From Thermoflexibacter sp. (GTDB taxonomy: Bacteria > Bacteroidota > Bacteroidia > Cytophagales > Thermoflexibacteraceae), in assembly GCA_025455345.1 (NCBI GenBank), contig JALOMS010000024.1, positions 1 through 15,622 of the forward strand: a DNA stretch of 15,622 bases. The letters are read 5' to 3'. The notes under the pieces are model-generated. The model did not search any database. It was not told where the DNA came from and worked only from the letters and a program-made list of their open reading frames with translations. The position numbers and the translations under genes were made by a program. Shown piece by piece: positions 8,355-14,003 of this stretch; the first letter of the stretch is position 1; every line of letters begins with the position of its first letter.

Positions 8355-8386
8355 AATAAAAAGCCTCAACCTGAATAAGGGTGAGG
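8355..8386 (-). terminator. Intrinsic terminator of tRNA-Leu
   Basis: On the minus strand CCTCACCC (8386-8379) pairs with GGTTGAGG (8371-8364) with one mismatch around a 7-nt loop, and CTTTTTATTC follows at once. It lies about 22 bp after the tRNA 3' end. It leaves about 35 bp before the trigger factor TTG, so tig depends on read-through or on a promoter in that short gap. Confidence 0.65.
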
Positions 8387-8408
8387 ACTTTCAAGATTGC
8401 TTATCAAG

Positions 8409-8488
8409 TACGGGCGGAGGGACTTGAACCCCCATGGTTTCCCGCTAGATCCTAAGTCTAGTGCGTCTGCCAATTTCGCCACGCCCGC
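8409..8488 (-). tRNA. tRNA-Leu (anticodon UAG)
   Basis: The 80-nt minus-strand sequence folds as a tRNA. The acceptor arms are GCGGGCG and CGCCCGT with a G-U first pair and discriminator A. The D-arm contains AAATTGGCAGA. The anticodon stem is CTAGA/TCTAG around CTTAGGA, giving anticodon TAG (reads CUA/CUN leucine) followed by G37. An 11-nt extra arm GCGGGAAACCAT region marks a class II tRNA, on the short side for leucine. The T arm is GGGGG-TTCAAGT-CCCTC. The 3' CCA is not encoded. Confidence 0.95.
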
Positions 8489-8523
8489 AAAATTAGAGCA
8501 ATATGCTCGTAAAAAAAGCGGTG

Positions 8524-8554
8524 CAAAGGTAAGAGTATTTTTTATAAAATGCAA
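8524..8554 (-). promoter_or_regulatory. Promoter of tRNA-Leu
   Basis: On the minus strand TTG (8554-8552) and TACCTTTG (8531-8524) are 20 bp apart, an ideal Bacteroidota promoter, ending TTTGCACC as many of them do. The start would fall near 8515, leaving a leader of about 25-30 nt that contains the small hairpin GAGCA-TAT-TGCTC. Confidence 0.8.
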
Positions 8555-8684
8555 TCTTATTTGAAAAAGATTTTGAATTTGTCCAAGAATGTTTTACAAA
8601 AAAATTAAAATCATTAATTATAAGATTGACATCATGTAAATACGCAGATAGATGAGAAAATTGGTAAAGAATAATGACAAAATT

Positions 8685-10085
8685 TTATAACCCATATTTT
8701 TCTAATCGCCGATACAGAGACGAACGAGTCAGTCCCAGCTCATTGGCGGCTTGAGTAATATTGCCATTATATTTCTTTAAAACCTTGCGGATGAGTATTT
8801 TCTCAACATCTTCCAAGTGCATTTGTTCTATTGCCAAGTTTTCATCTTCCTTATTGATAGTAGGTTGGCGTGTGTTGAGAAACAAATCTTCGGGTTGCAG
8901 TACATTTCTATTACTCATAATTACAGCCCTTTCCATAGAGTGTTGGAGTTCTCGGACATTGCCGGGCCAATGATAGTTTTGCATTTTTTTCATTGCCGCA
9001 GGGCTAATCGTACTGATAGACTTGCCGTATTTTTTATTGTAGTGTTCTAAATAGTGCATAGTAAGCAATTGGATATCATCGCCTCTCTCTCTAAGTGGCG
9101 GTAGGTGTAACTCTATGGTATTGACTCTATAAAGCAAGTCTTGTCGAAATCTATTTTGCTTAACCATTTCATATAGAGGCATATTAGTGGCGCAAATAAG
9201 TCTTACATCTATGGGCTTTGACTTATTGGAGCCTACTCGCCTAACTTCTCTGTTTTGTAAAACGGTGAGCATTTTTGCTTGTAAGGGCAGGGACAGATTG
9301 CCCAATTCATCTAAGAATAGTGTGCCTCCAGAGGCAACTTCAAATCGCCCCGCTCTATCTTCTTTGGCATCTGTAAAAGCACCTTTGACGTGTCCAAATA
9401 ACTCACTATCAAACAAGGTCTCTGTAATTGCTCCCATATCTACGCTGATAAATACCTTATCTGCTCTTGCGGAACGGCGATGAATTGCTCTGGCTACTAC
9501 CTCCTTACCTGTACCGTTTTCCCCCAAAACCAATACGTTGGCTTCTGTTTTTGCTACTTGCTCGATAGTTTCATAGACTTTCATCATTGCGGAACTTTGC
9601 CCGATTATATCACTGAAGTTCTTATTGCTATCAGCAATCATTACTTTTTGCAAAGAACGCAATTCGTTTACTTCTTGCTTGGATTGCTTTAAGTTCATAG
9701 CCGCCCAAAGCGTAGCCAATAGCTTTTCGTTTTCCCAAGGTTTAATGACAAAGTCTGAAGCTCCTTCTTTTATCGCTCTTACCGCCATCTGTACATCACC
9801 GTAGGCAGTAATCATCACTACTACGGCAGATGGGTCTATTTGTAAGATGCGGTTCAGCCAGTAAAATCCTTCACTCCCGCTACTTAAATCTTTGGTAAAA
9901 TTCATATCGAGCAGGATTACGTCATACTGCTCATTGTTTAGGATATTAGGGATAATTTCAGGATTTTTTTCAATATCTACTTGGGCAAAATGTCTTTTCA
10001 AAAAAAGTTTTGCCGCCTTAAGTAAATCTTCATTATCATCAACAATTAATATTTTTCCGACTTTTTCATTCATATTTTCACACAT
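8685..10085 (-). CDS. Sigma-54-dependent response regulator (NtrC family)
   Basis: This 466-residue regulator has three parts. The receiver (about 10-130) has acidic pair D16-D17, phospho-acceptor D60 in VILLDMNF, T93 and K115. The AAA+ sigma-54-activating domain (about 158-400) has Walker A GENGTGKE (188-195), GAFTDA (235-240) in place of the classic GAFTGA loop that touches sigma-54, and Walker B GGTLFLDELG (253-262). A Fis-type helix-turn-helix ends the protein (about 440-466, ITQAANELGLTRSSLYRRL). It should hydrolyse ATP to open sigma-54 promoters when phosphorylated. No histidine kinase lies beside it, and I saw no clear -24/-12 site in the window. The start could be the ATG at 10085 or the one at 10073. 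Confidence 0.92.
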   Translation of the reverse strand: MCENMNEKVGKILIVDDNEDLLKAAKLFLKRHFAQVDIEKNPEIIPNILNNEQYDVILLDMNFTKDLSSGSEGFYWLNRILQIDPSAVVVMITAYGDVQMAVRAIKEGASDFVIKPWENEKLLATLWAAMNLKQSKQEVNELRSLQKVMIADSNKNFSDIIGQSSAMMKVYETIEQVAKTEANVLVLGENGTGKEVVARAIHRRSARADKVFISVDMGAITETLFDSELFGHVKGAFTDAKEDRAGRFEVASGGTLFLDELGNLSLPLQAKMLTVLQNREVRRVGSNKSKPIDVRLICATNMPLYEMVKQNRFRQDLLYRVNTIELHLPPLRERGDDIQLLTMHYLEHYNKKYGKSISTISPAAMKKMQNYHWPGNVRELQHSMERAVIMSNRNVLQPEDLFLNTRQPTINKEDENLAIEQMHLEDVEKILIRKVLKKYNGNITQAANELGLTRSSLYRRLEKYGL

Positions 10086-10228
10086 TTTATATCATTCAGC
10101 TATTTACTTACTCAAACAATGTGCCTTTTATAACAATTTAATAATCAATGCGTTAAAAAAGGAGTTTTTCCCTAATATGTATCATTTCGGTCAGTAGTGT
10201 ACGAAATCGGACAAAATTAGCCCTCATC

Positions 10229-10477
10229 TTATCCCCTATTTAATTCCATGCTTATATTGGCACATAGCTTGTCCAAATCATCAAAAGGAGCAACCACCAT
10301 GTCTTTCCAATACAATTTGTAGAGGAGCGTACCTTCTACTTCAATCGTAAAATCGCCCTCTGTTTCTATGATTTTGCCCATTTCTCTAATTACTTGAATC
10401 TGATAGTGGTTTAAAACAAATAAAAGTAATTCTTTGGGGTCGTATGCTTTTAAACTTTCTCGTGTTTGACTATCCAT
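10229..10477 (-). CDS. Hypothetical 82-residue protein coupled to the transporter
   Basis: I do not recognise this small protein. It is soluble, mildly acidic and probably mixed alpha/beta: a helical start (ESLKAYDPKELLLFVLNHYQIQVIREMG) followed by strands (FTIEVEG, LYKLYWK, MVVAPF) and a final helix. Its ATG lies inside the end of the transporter gene, overlapping by 8 bp (ATGGATAG), the classic layout for translational coupling. It may assist or regulate that transporter, by position only. It is probably real because of the overlap and its well-formed composition. Confidence 0.6.
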   Translation of the reverse strand: MDSQTRESLKAYDPKELLLFVLNHYQIQVIREMGKIIETEGDFTIEVEGTLLYKLYWKDMVVAPFDDLDKLCANISMELNRG

Positions 10478-11093
10478 AAATATTTTTATAAATTACCCAA
10501 AAACCTAAACTTATACATAATATAGATGAAATCGCAGTTAATGACAACTGTATCAGCTTATTATTAGCAAATTGTTTGGAAAATGGTAGACTAAACATTC
10601 CTGCGGCTATCAACATTCCTACTACCGAACCCAGCCCGAAAATAAGCAAATAAGCAATGCTACTCCATATTTCTTTGATTTCCGTCATAACCAATAAAAT
10701 CATAGTCCCACTTCCCGCCAATCCATGAATAGCTCCTACCGTATATGCCAGATGATGATTGCCTTTGTCGTCTATGAGATGAATATGGTCATTTTTGTAT
10801 TTGAATAATTTGAAGAAGCGATACACGCCCAATATGACCAACATCACCCCTACGCCTGCCTCTAAATAAGAAAAAACCTGTTCAGGAAGTACAATTTTCC
10901 CAACCAAAATCAATATCCCAATGATTAAAATAGTAGAGGTATGCCCCAAGCCCCAAAAAATACCATCTTTGACGGCTAATACGATGCTACTCCGCTTGGT
11001 AATGATACTACTAACAGCTACTAAATGGTCTGCTTCAAATGCGTGTTGGAAGCCTACCACAGCCGCCAGCAATAAAGGAATAATTGTTTCCAT
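10470..11093 (-). CDS. NiCoT/UreH-like membrane transporter
   Basis: This 207-residue protein has about six membrane helices: roughly 2-16, 46-66, 78-93, 116-136, 146-170 and 183-203. It carries the HX4DH signature of the nickel/cobalt transporter superfamily, H17-AFEA-D22-H23, followed by GLGHTST (48-54) and HGLAGSG (123-129). It fits the UreH-like branch better than classic NixA/HoxN, which are longer with eight helices. A histidine-rich loop (NDHIHLIDDKGNHH, 101-114) could handle metal ions. No urease or hydrogenase gene is nearby, so the ion is not known; nickel, cobalt or another divalent metal are all possible. Its last 8 bases overlap the 82-residue gene. Confidence 0.8.
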   Translation of the reverse strand: METIIPLLLAAVVGFQHAFEADHLVAVSSIITKRSSIVLAVKDGIFWGLGHTSTILIIGILILVGKIVLPEQVFSYLEAGVGVMLVILGVYRFFKLFKYKNDHIHLIDDKGNHHLAYTVGAIHGLAGSGTMILLVMTEIKEIWSSIAYLLIFGLGSVVGMLIAAGMFSLPFSKQFANNKLIQLSLTAISSILCISLGFWVIYKNIYG

Positions 11094-11147
11094 GTGTTTT
11101 AAGTGAATAGAATATAAAAATTTGGAACGCGCTTATGCGTATCTTAG

Positions 11148-11168
11148 AATAAAAATACACAATTACTT
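11148..11168 (-). repeat. Dispersed short repeat, copy 3 (inverted)
   Basis: The reverse complement begins AAGTAATTGTG and agrees with 13852-13872 at 20 of 21 bases. It lies between and partly within the arms CTTAGAA and TTCTAAG (11143-11173), so this copy has its own flanking inverted repeat. Confidence 0.75.
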
Positions 11169-11298
11169 CTAAGCGAATTTACAAACAAAAATATGTATAA
11201 ATCAAAAGAATCTTGTACAAATTATATTGGAACATACAATCATAAAGCTAAAAACTAAAAATTTTAGTAAGAAACTATGGTCTAATATCACCAGCGAA

Positions 11299-11328
11299 TT
11301 GGATTTCTAAATGTTATTTTTATTTTTG
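11299..11328 (+). promoter_or_regulatory. Promoter of fabG
   Basis: TTG at 11299-11301 and TATTTTTG at 11321-11328 are 19 bp apart, matching the Bacteroidota consensus. The -7 box ends 25 bp before the fabG ATG. Confidence 0.7.
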
Positions 11329-11353
11329 CCAAATCAAATAATCAAATCGATAT

Positions 11354-12100
11354 ATGACACTCTTAAAAGGAAAAAATGCACTTATCACAGGTGCATCTAA
11401 GGGAATCGGTAGAGCGATTGCTCTGCGATTTGCACAAGAAGGCGCAAATGTAGGTTTTACCTATTTGTCAAGCATAGAACAAGGAGAGGCTTTGACCAAG
11501 GAGTTAGAAGGTTTGGGTATCAAGGCAAAAGGGTATCGTTCGGACGCTTCTGACCATGTAGCAGCCGAAAAACTCATGCAAGATTTTATCAATGATTTTG
11601 GGACTATAGATATTTTGGTAAATAATGCAGGCATTACCAAAGATGGATTATTGATGCGTATGAGCGAAGAGCAATGGGACGGAGTGATTAATGTAAACCT
11701 CAAATCAGTATTCAATCTTACCAAAGCGGCAAGTAAGTTTCTGATGAAACAAAAATACGGTAGTATTATCAATATGACTTCCGTCGTTGGTATCAAAGGC
11801 AATGCAGGACAGGCGAACTATGCGGCATCTAAGGCAGGTATCGTGGGTTTTACAAAATCTATCGCCCTTGAACTTGGCTCGCGCAATATACGCTGTAATG
11901 CGATTGCTCCAGGTTTTATAGAAACAGAAATGACTGCCAAATTAGATGAAAAAGTAATTGCAGAGTGGAGAAATGCTATCCCTCTCAAACGCGGTGGACA
12001 ACCTGACGATGTTGCCAATGCCTGTGTGTTTTTAGGTGCTGACTTATCTGCTTACATAACAGGGCAGGTTATCCAAGTAGATGGCGGAATGCTTACCTAA
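11354..12100 (+). CDS. fabG: 3-oxoacyl-[acyl-carrier-protein] reductase
   Basis: This 248-residue short-chain dehydrogenase performs the NADPH-dependent first reduction of the fatty acid elongation cycle. The nucleotide motif TGASKGIG is at 12-19 and NNAG at 90-93. The catalytic tetrad is N115, S143, Y156 and K160 (YAASK). The C-terminal block SAYITGQVIQVDGGM is the FabG signature. Length and motif order match FabG throughout with no gaps. Many SDRs share these motifs, but the close overall match makes FabG by far the best call. The gene stands alone, with its own promoter, rather than in the fabD-acpP cluster seen in many bacteria. Confidence 0.92.
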   Translation: MTLLKGKNALITGASKGIGRAIALRFAQEGANVGFTYLSSIEQGEALTKELEGLGIKAKGYRSDASDHVAAEKLMQDFINDFGTIDILVNNAGITKDGLLMRMSEEQWDGVINVNLKSVFNLTKAASKFLMKQKYGSIINMTSVVGIKGNAGQANYAASKAGIVGFTKSIALELGSRNIRCNAIAPGFIETEMTAKLDEKVIAEWRNAIPLKRGGQPDDVANACVFLGADLSAYITGQVIQVDGGMLT

Positions 12101-12207
12101 GAGAGGTTTATTCGTTATTCAGCATTCGATATTTTTAGAAAAGAAGCAAGCAAGATGATATTTTTTATCTTTTAGTATTGTTTCCAAAAACTTTCGCTCG
12201 ACTGCTT

Positions 12208-12253
12208 AACGCCTACCTATTCTTATCCTAATGATATAAGTACAGTAGGCGTT
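12208..12253. repeat. Long inverted repeat just upstream of the recF promoter
   Basis: AACGCCTAC (12208-12216) and GTAGGCGTT (12245-12253) are perfect 9-bp complements. Inside them CTTAT (12222-12226) and ATAAG (12236-12240) can also pair. No T-run follows, so it is not a plain terminator. It ends 5 bp before the -33 element of recF, so an operator or a fabG 3' end structure are both possible. Confidence 0.65.
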
Positions 12254-12258
12254 CCGAT

Positions 12259-12292
12259 TTGTACCTTATGCTCCAAAGATTTTTTACCTTTG
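12259..12292 (+). promoter_or_regulatory. Promoter of recF
   Basis: TACCTTTG at 12285-12292 is a perfect -7 box. TTG at 12259-12261 is 23 bp upstream, at the long end of the allowed range. The TTG start codon of recF is 19 bp after the -7 box, so the leader is very short. Confidence 0.6.
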
Positions 12293-12311
12293 TTTCCAAA
12301 AGAAGAAAAAC

Positions 12312-13400
12312 TTGTTACTCAAAAAAATACAATTACTGAATTTTAAAAACTATGAAGAGATTTTGATTCCCTTCTCCGATGGTATCAATGGAATAGTAGG
12401 TGAAAATGGAAGTGGGAAGACCAATCTCTTAGATGCGATTCATTACCTATGCCTTACCAAGAGTGCCTTTAATACCATTGATAGTCAGAATATTAGACAT
12501 GGAAGTTCTTTTTTTATGATACAAGGCATATTTCAAAAAGAAGAAAAAGACTATGAAGTCCACTGCAATATTCAGGAAGGCAAAGCAAAAACACTCAGAG
12601 TAGAGAAAAAACCATATCAAAAAATTAGCGAACACATTGGGCAGTTCCCCTGCGTACTAATGACCCCCTACGATACAGACCTGATAAGAGAAGGGAGCGA
12701 AATAAGACGTAGATTTTTTGATAATACACTAAGCCAAATAGACCAAACATATTTGAATAATTTATTGAAATACAACAAGTTAATTGAACAAAGAAATGGA
12801 TTACTTAAGCAATTTGCGGAGAGAAATTATTTAGACAAAATATTATTGGATACGTATAAAGCCCAAATCTTACCTTTAGCACATTTTATTTATGAAAAAC
12901 GCCTTGATTTGATACAGTCCTTTGTTCCAATCTTAGAAAATTACTATTTTTTTATTTGCAACCAAAAAGAGAAAATTAATCTTTTGTATGAATCTGATTT
13001 ACAAACAGATAATTTTGAACAAGAATTTGATAATCAATTACAAAAAGATTTAATCTTACAGCGAACAACCAAAGGTGTTCATAAAGATGACTATCTATTC
13101 CAAATAGGTGGATACTCGCTGAATAAGTTTGGCTCGCAAGGGCAACAGAAAAGCTACGTAATTGCACTAAAATTAGCACAGTTCGAACTAATGAGTCAGC
13201 TGACAAAGAGCAAACCACTTCTGCTTTTAGATGATATTTTTGACAAATTAGATGACTTACGCATCAAGAAATTGATGGAACTTATCTCAAAAGATAGGTT
13301 TGGGCAGGTTTTTATTACTGATGCGCGCCCTGAACGTACAAAAGGGCTTTTTGATGAAATCAAGAAAGAAATTCTTATCTTTGAGACGACTCGTACTTAA
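12312..13400 (+). CDS. recF: DNA replication/repair protein RecF
   Basis: RecF is an SMC-like ATPase that binds gapped DNA and, with RecO and RecR, loads RecA. The 362-residue product has Walker A GENGSGKTN (30-38), the signature motif SQGQQKS (275-281), and Walker B LLLLDDIFDKLD (303-314), with DARP (337-340) near the end. The start is TTG (12312), giving MLLKKIQLLNFKNYEE; this places LKKIxLxNFKNY exactly where RecF proteins have it, and no earlier start is possible near the promoter. It is not next to dnaA, dnaN or gyrB as in many bacteria, which is usual for Bacteroidota. Confidence 0.93.
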   Translation: MLLKKIQLLNFKNYEEILIPFSDGINGIVGENGSGKTNLLDAIHYLCLTKSAFNTIDSQNIRHGSSFFMIQGIFQKEEKDYEVHCNIQEGKAKTLRVEKKPYQKISEHIGQFPCVLMTPYDTDLIREGSEIRRRFFDNTLSQIDQTYLNNLLKYNKLIEQRNGLLKQFAERNYLDKILLDTYKAQILPLAHFIYEKRLDLIQSFVPILENYYFFICNQKEKINLLYESDLQTDNFEQEFDNQLQKDLILQRTTKGVHKDDYLFQIGGYSLNKFGSQGQQKSYVIALKLAQFELMSQLTKSKPLLLLDDIFDKLDDLRIKKLMELISKDRFGQVFITDARPERTKGLFDEIKKEILIFETTRT

Positions 13401-13471
13401 ATACATGAGCCTTTTAATATACAACAATACGGTTTAGCAGTTCTTTCGTTAAAACTGTGGACTGAATTTAA

Positions 13472-13505
13472 CTCACCGTTTTAATCGTGCAGTGCAACTG
13501 GTGAG
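13472..13505. repeat. Inverted repeat CTCACC/GGTGAG
   Basis: Perfect 6-bp arms (13472-13477 and 13500-13505) enclose a 22-nt loop holding the tandem GTGCAGTGCA. It lies about 70 bp after recF; it has no T-run, so a terminator role is weak. Confidence 0.45.
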
Positions 13506-13525
13506 AATACACAGAAGAAATATTT

Positions 13526-13558
13526 GTTGAAACGAAGTAAGTAATTGTGCAAAATTAT
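13526..13558 (+). repeat. Dispersed short repeat, copy 4
   Basis: It begins GTTGAA and shares the 13-base run AAGTAATTGTGCA (13539-13551) exactly with copy 6. In reverse orientation it holds TAATTTTG, a TAnnTTTG box. Its 3' end runs into the 13-bp stem at 13553. Confidence 0.65.
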
Positions 13559-13600
13559 CGGATACGGATGGTGCGACATCTCGCAAAGTGTCCGATAATT
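13553..13600. repeat. Nested 13-bp stem-loop
   Basis: AATTATCGGATAC (13553-13565) pairs with GTGTCCGATAATT (13588-13600) through all 13 positions with one T-G wobble. Inside, TGCGA-CATC-TCGCA (13572-13585) is a perfect second hairpin. No T-run follows. It could be a structured RNA element or a small palindromic repeat. Confidence 0.7.
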
Positions 13601-13647
13601 GATTTTACTTAGATTCTGAACTTAACTTAGTTTTCTATAAAGCTCTT

Positions 13648-13675
13648 GTCCCTAACAGGACTTCCAGTCTGGGAC
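13648..13675. repeat. Compact hairpin GTCCC/GGGAC
   Basis: GTCCC (13648-13652) pairs with GGGAC (13671-13675). The interior CAGGACT-TCC-AGTCTG (13656-13671) can form a stem with one bulge if the outer stem is taken as four pairs. Confidence 0.5.
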
Positions 13676-13677
13676 TC

Positions 13678-13726
13678 AAAGAACGTTTATTTTTGTTGAA
13701 TTACTTAAGTAAGTGAGCAAAAATAA
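13678..13726 (+). repeat. Dispersed repeat, copy 5 (long form)
   Basis: This 49-bp stretch aligns without gaps to 13823-13871 at about 35 of 49 bases, including AAAGAACG at its start and GTTGAAT.ACTTAAGTAA in the core. The core TTACTTAAGTAA (13701-13712) is a perfect 12-bp palindrome. The last 21 bases match copy 2 at 20 of 21. Confidence 0.75.
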
Positions 13727-13728
13727 CC

Positions 13729-13821
13729 GCCCCAACCCCAGCCCTTCCCCGAAGGAGAAGGGAGCCAAAATACACATTTACAGCAAGTCTTTCCCCTGCG
13801 GGGAAAGATTTAGATAGGGGC
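13729..13821. mobile_element. GC-rich 93-bp repeat-like element (possible REP/MITE-like)
   Basis: The block starts GCCCC (13729-13733) and ends GGGGC (13817-13821), perfect 5-bp terminal complements. Inside are CCCTTC/GAAGGG (13742-13747/13757-13762) and the perfect hairpin CTTTCCCC-TGC-GGGGAAAG (13789-13807). Its composition is far more GC-rich than the surroundings, and it sits between two copies of the dispersed repeat. It resembles, from memory only, GC-rich palindromic repeats found in many bacterial genomes. It encodes no protein. Confidence 0.5.
13730..13750 (-). other. Canonical G-quadruplex motif
   Basis: On the minus strand the runs are GGGG-AA-GGG-CT-GGGG-TT-GGGG: four runs of three or more guanines with 2-base loops, the tightest kind of predicted quadruplex. 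It overlaps the left arm of the CCCTTC/GAAGGG hairpin, so the two structures compete. Confidence 0.75.
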
Positions 13822-13822
13822 A

Positions 13823-13871
13823 AAAGAACGCTTAGAAAAGTTGAATCACTTAAGTAATTGTGCATTTTTAT
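13823..13871 (+). repeat. Dispersed repeat, copy 6 (long form)
   Basis: It aligns ungapped with 13678-13726, offset by 145 bp. The stretch 13852-13872 matches copy 3 (11148-11168) at 20 of 21 bases. Confidence 0.75.
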
Positions 13872-13875
13872 TGTA

Positions 13876-13895
13876 AAACACGCTTTAGCGTGTTT
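13876..13895. repeat. Perfect 8-bp hairpin
   Basis: AAACACGC and GCGTGTTT pair perfectly around the tetraloop TTTA. The right arm ends in TTT, but there is no longer T-run, so a weak terminator is possible in either direction. Confidence 0.6.
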
Positions 13896-13943
13896 AGTTC
13901 ATTATCAAACATTTGCACACCCTGAAGAGTATGCTACAGTATC

Positions 13944-13969
13944 GATTTAATTTGCACGGTTACTTAATA
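13944..13969 (-). repeat. Dispersed short repeat, copy 7 (inverted, degenerate)
   Basis: TTTGCACGGTTACTTA is the reverse complement of the repeat core (TAAGTAATTGTGCA) at 12 of 14 positions. It lies about 35 bp before the amino-sugar gene start and includes TTAATTTG, one base away from a TAnnTTTG box, so it may overlap that gene's promoter. Confidence 0.5.
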
Positions 13970-14003
13970 AAATACTTAAAAATAACAAACCAATATTAAA
14001 ACC

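Larger units (their letters stand above)
11094..11353. other. Divergent spacer between transporter and fabG
   Basis: This 260-bp AT-rich stretch separates two divergent genes. It contains the fabG promoter (11299-11328), the inverted repeat CTTAGAA (11143-11149) / TTCTAAG (11167-11173), and between those arms a copy of the dispersed repeat. No clear promoter for the transporter was found. Confidence 0.5.
13401..14003. other. Gene-free island packed with repeats and hairpins
   Basis: No frame in these 603 bp looks coding. In order it holds: arms CTCACC/GGTGAG (13472-13505); repeat copy 4; a 13-bp stem with an inner hairpin (13553-13600); a cruciform-like hairpin (13648-13675); repeat copy 5; a GC-rich block (13729-13821); repeat copy 6; the hairpin AAACACGC-TTTA-GCGTGTTT (13876-13895); and repeat copy 7 in inverted orientation. 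See separate entries. Confidence 0.75.

Noticed and set aside
8320..8394. N-terminal extension of trigger factor from the ATG at 8394
   Set aside because: The extra 25 codons run through the tRNA terminator hairpin, and the ribosome-docking signature falls at the expected residue only with the TTG at 8319.
8366..8554. Minus-strand 62-residue frame containing GVAKLADALDLG
   Set aside because: It is the translation of the tRNA-Leu gene and its flanks, a well-known false gene.
9187..9483. Plus-strand frames inside the response regulator gene
   Set aside because: They are antisense to the conserved AAA+ domain and have no independent signature.
10086..10228. Another dispersed-repeat copy near 10105-10135 and a TAATTTTG box (minus strand, 10212-10219)
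   Set aside because: TTACTTA and GTGC are present, but the spacing differs from the other copies, and the box has no -33 partner, so both may be chance.
13472..13505. Rho-independent terminator of recF
   Set aside because: The 6-bp arms enclose a 22-nt loop and no T-run follows.
13526..13969. CRISPR-like array of repeats
   Set aside because: The copies are imperfect, differ in orientation, are unevenly spaced (about 150 bp and more) and have no cas genes nearby.
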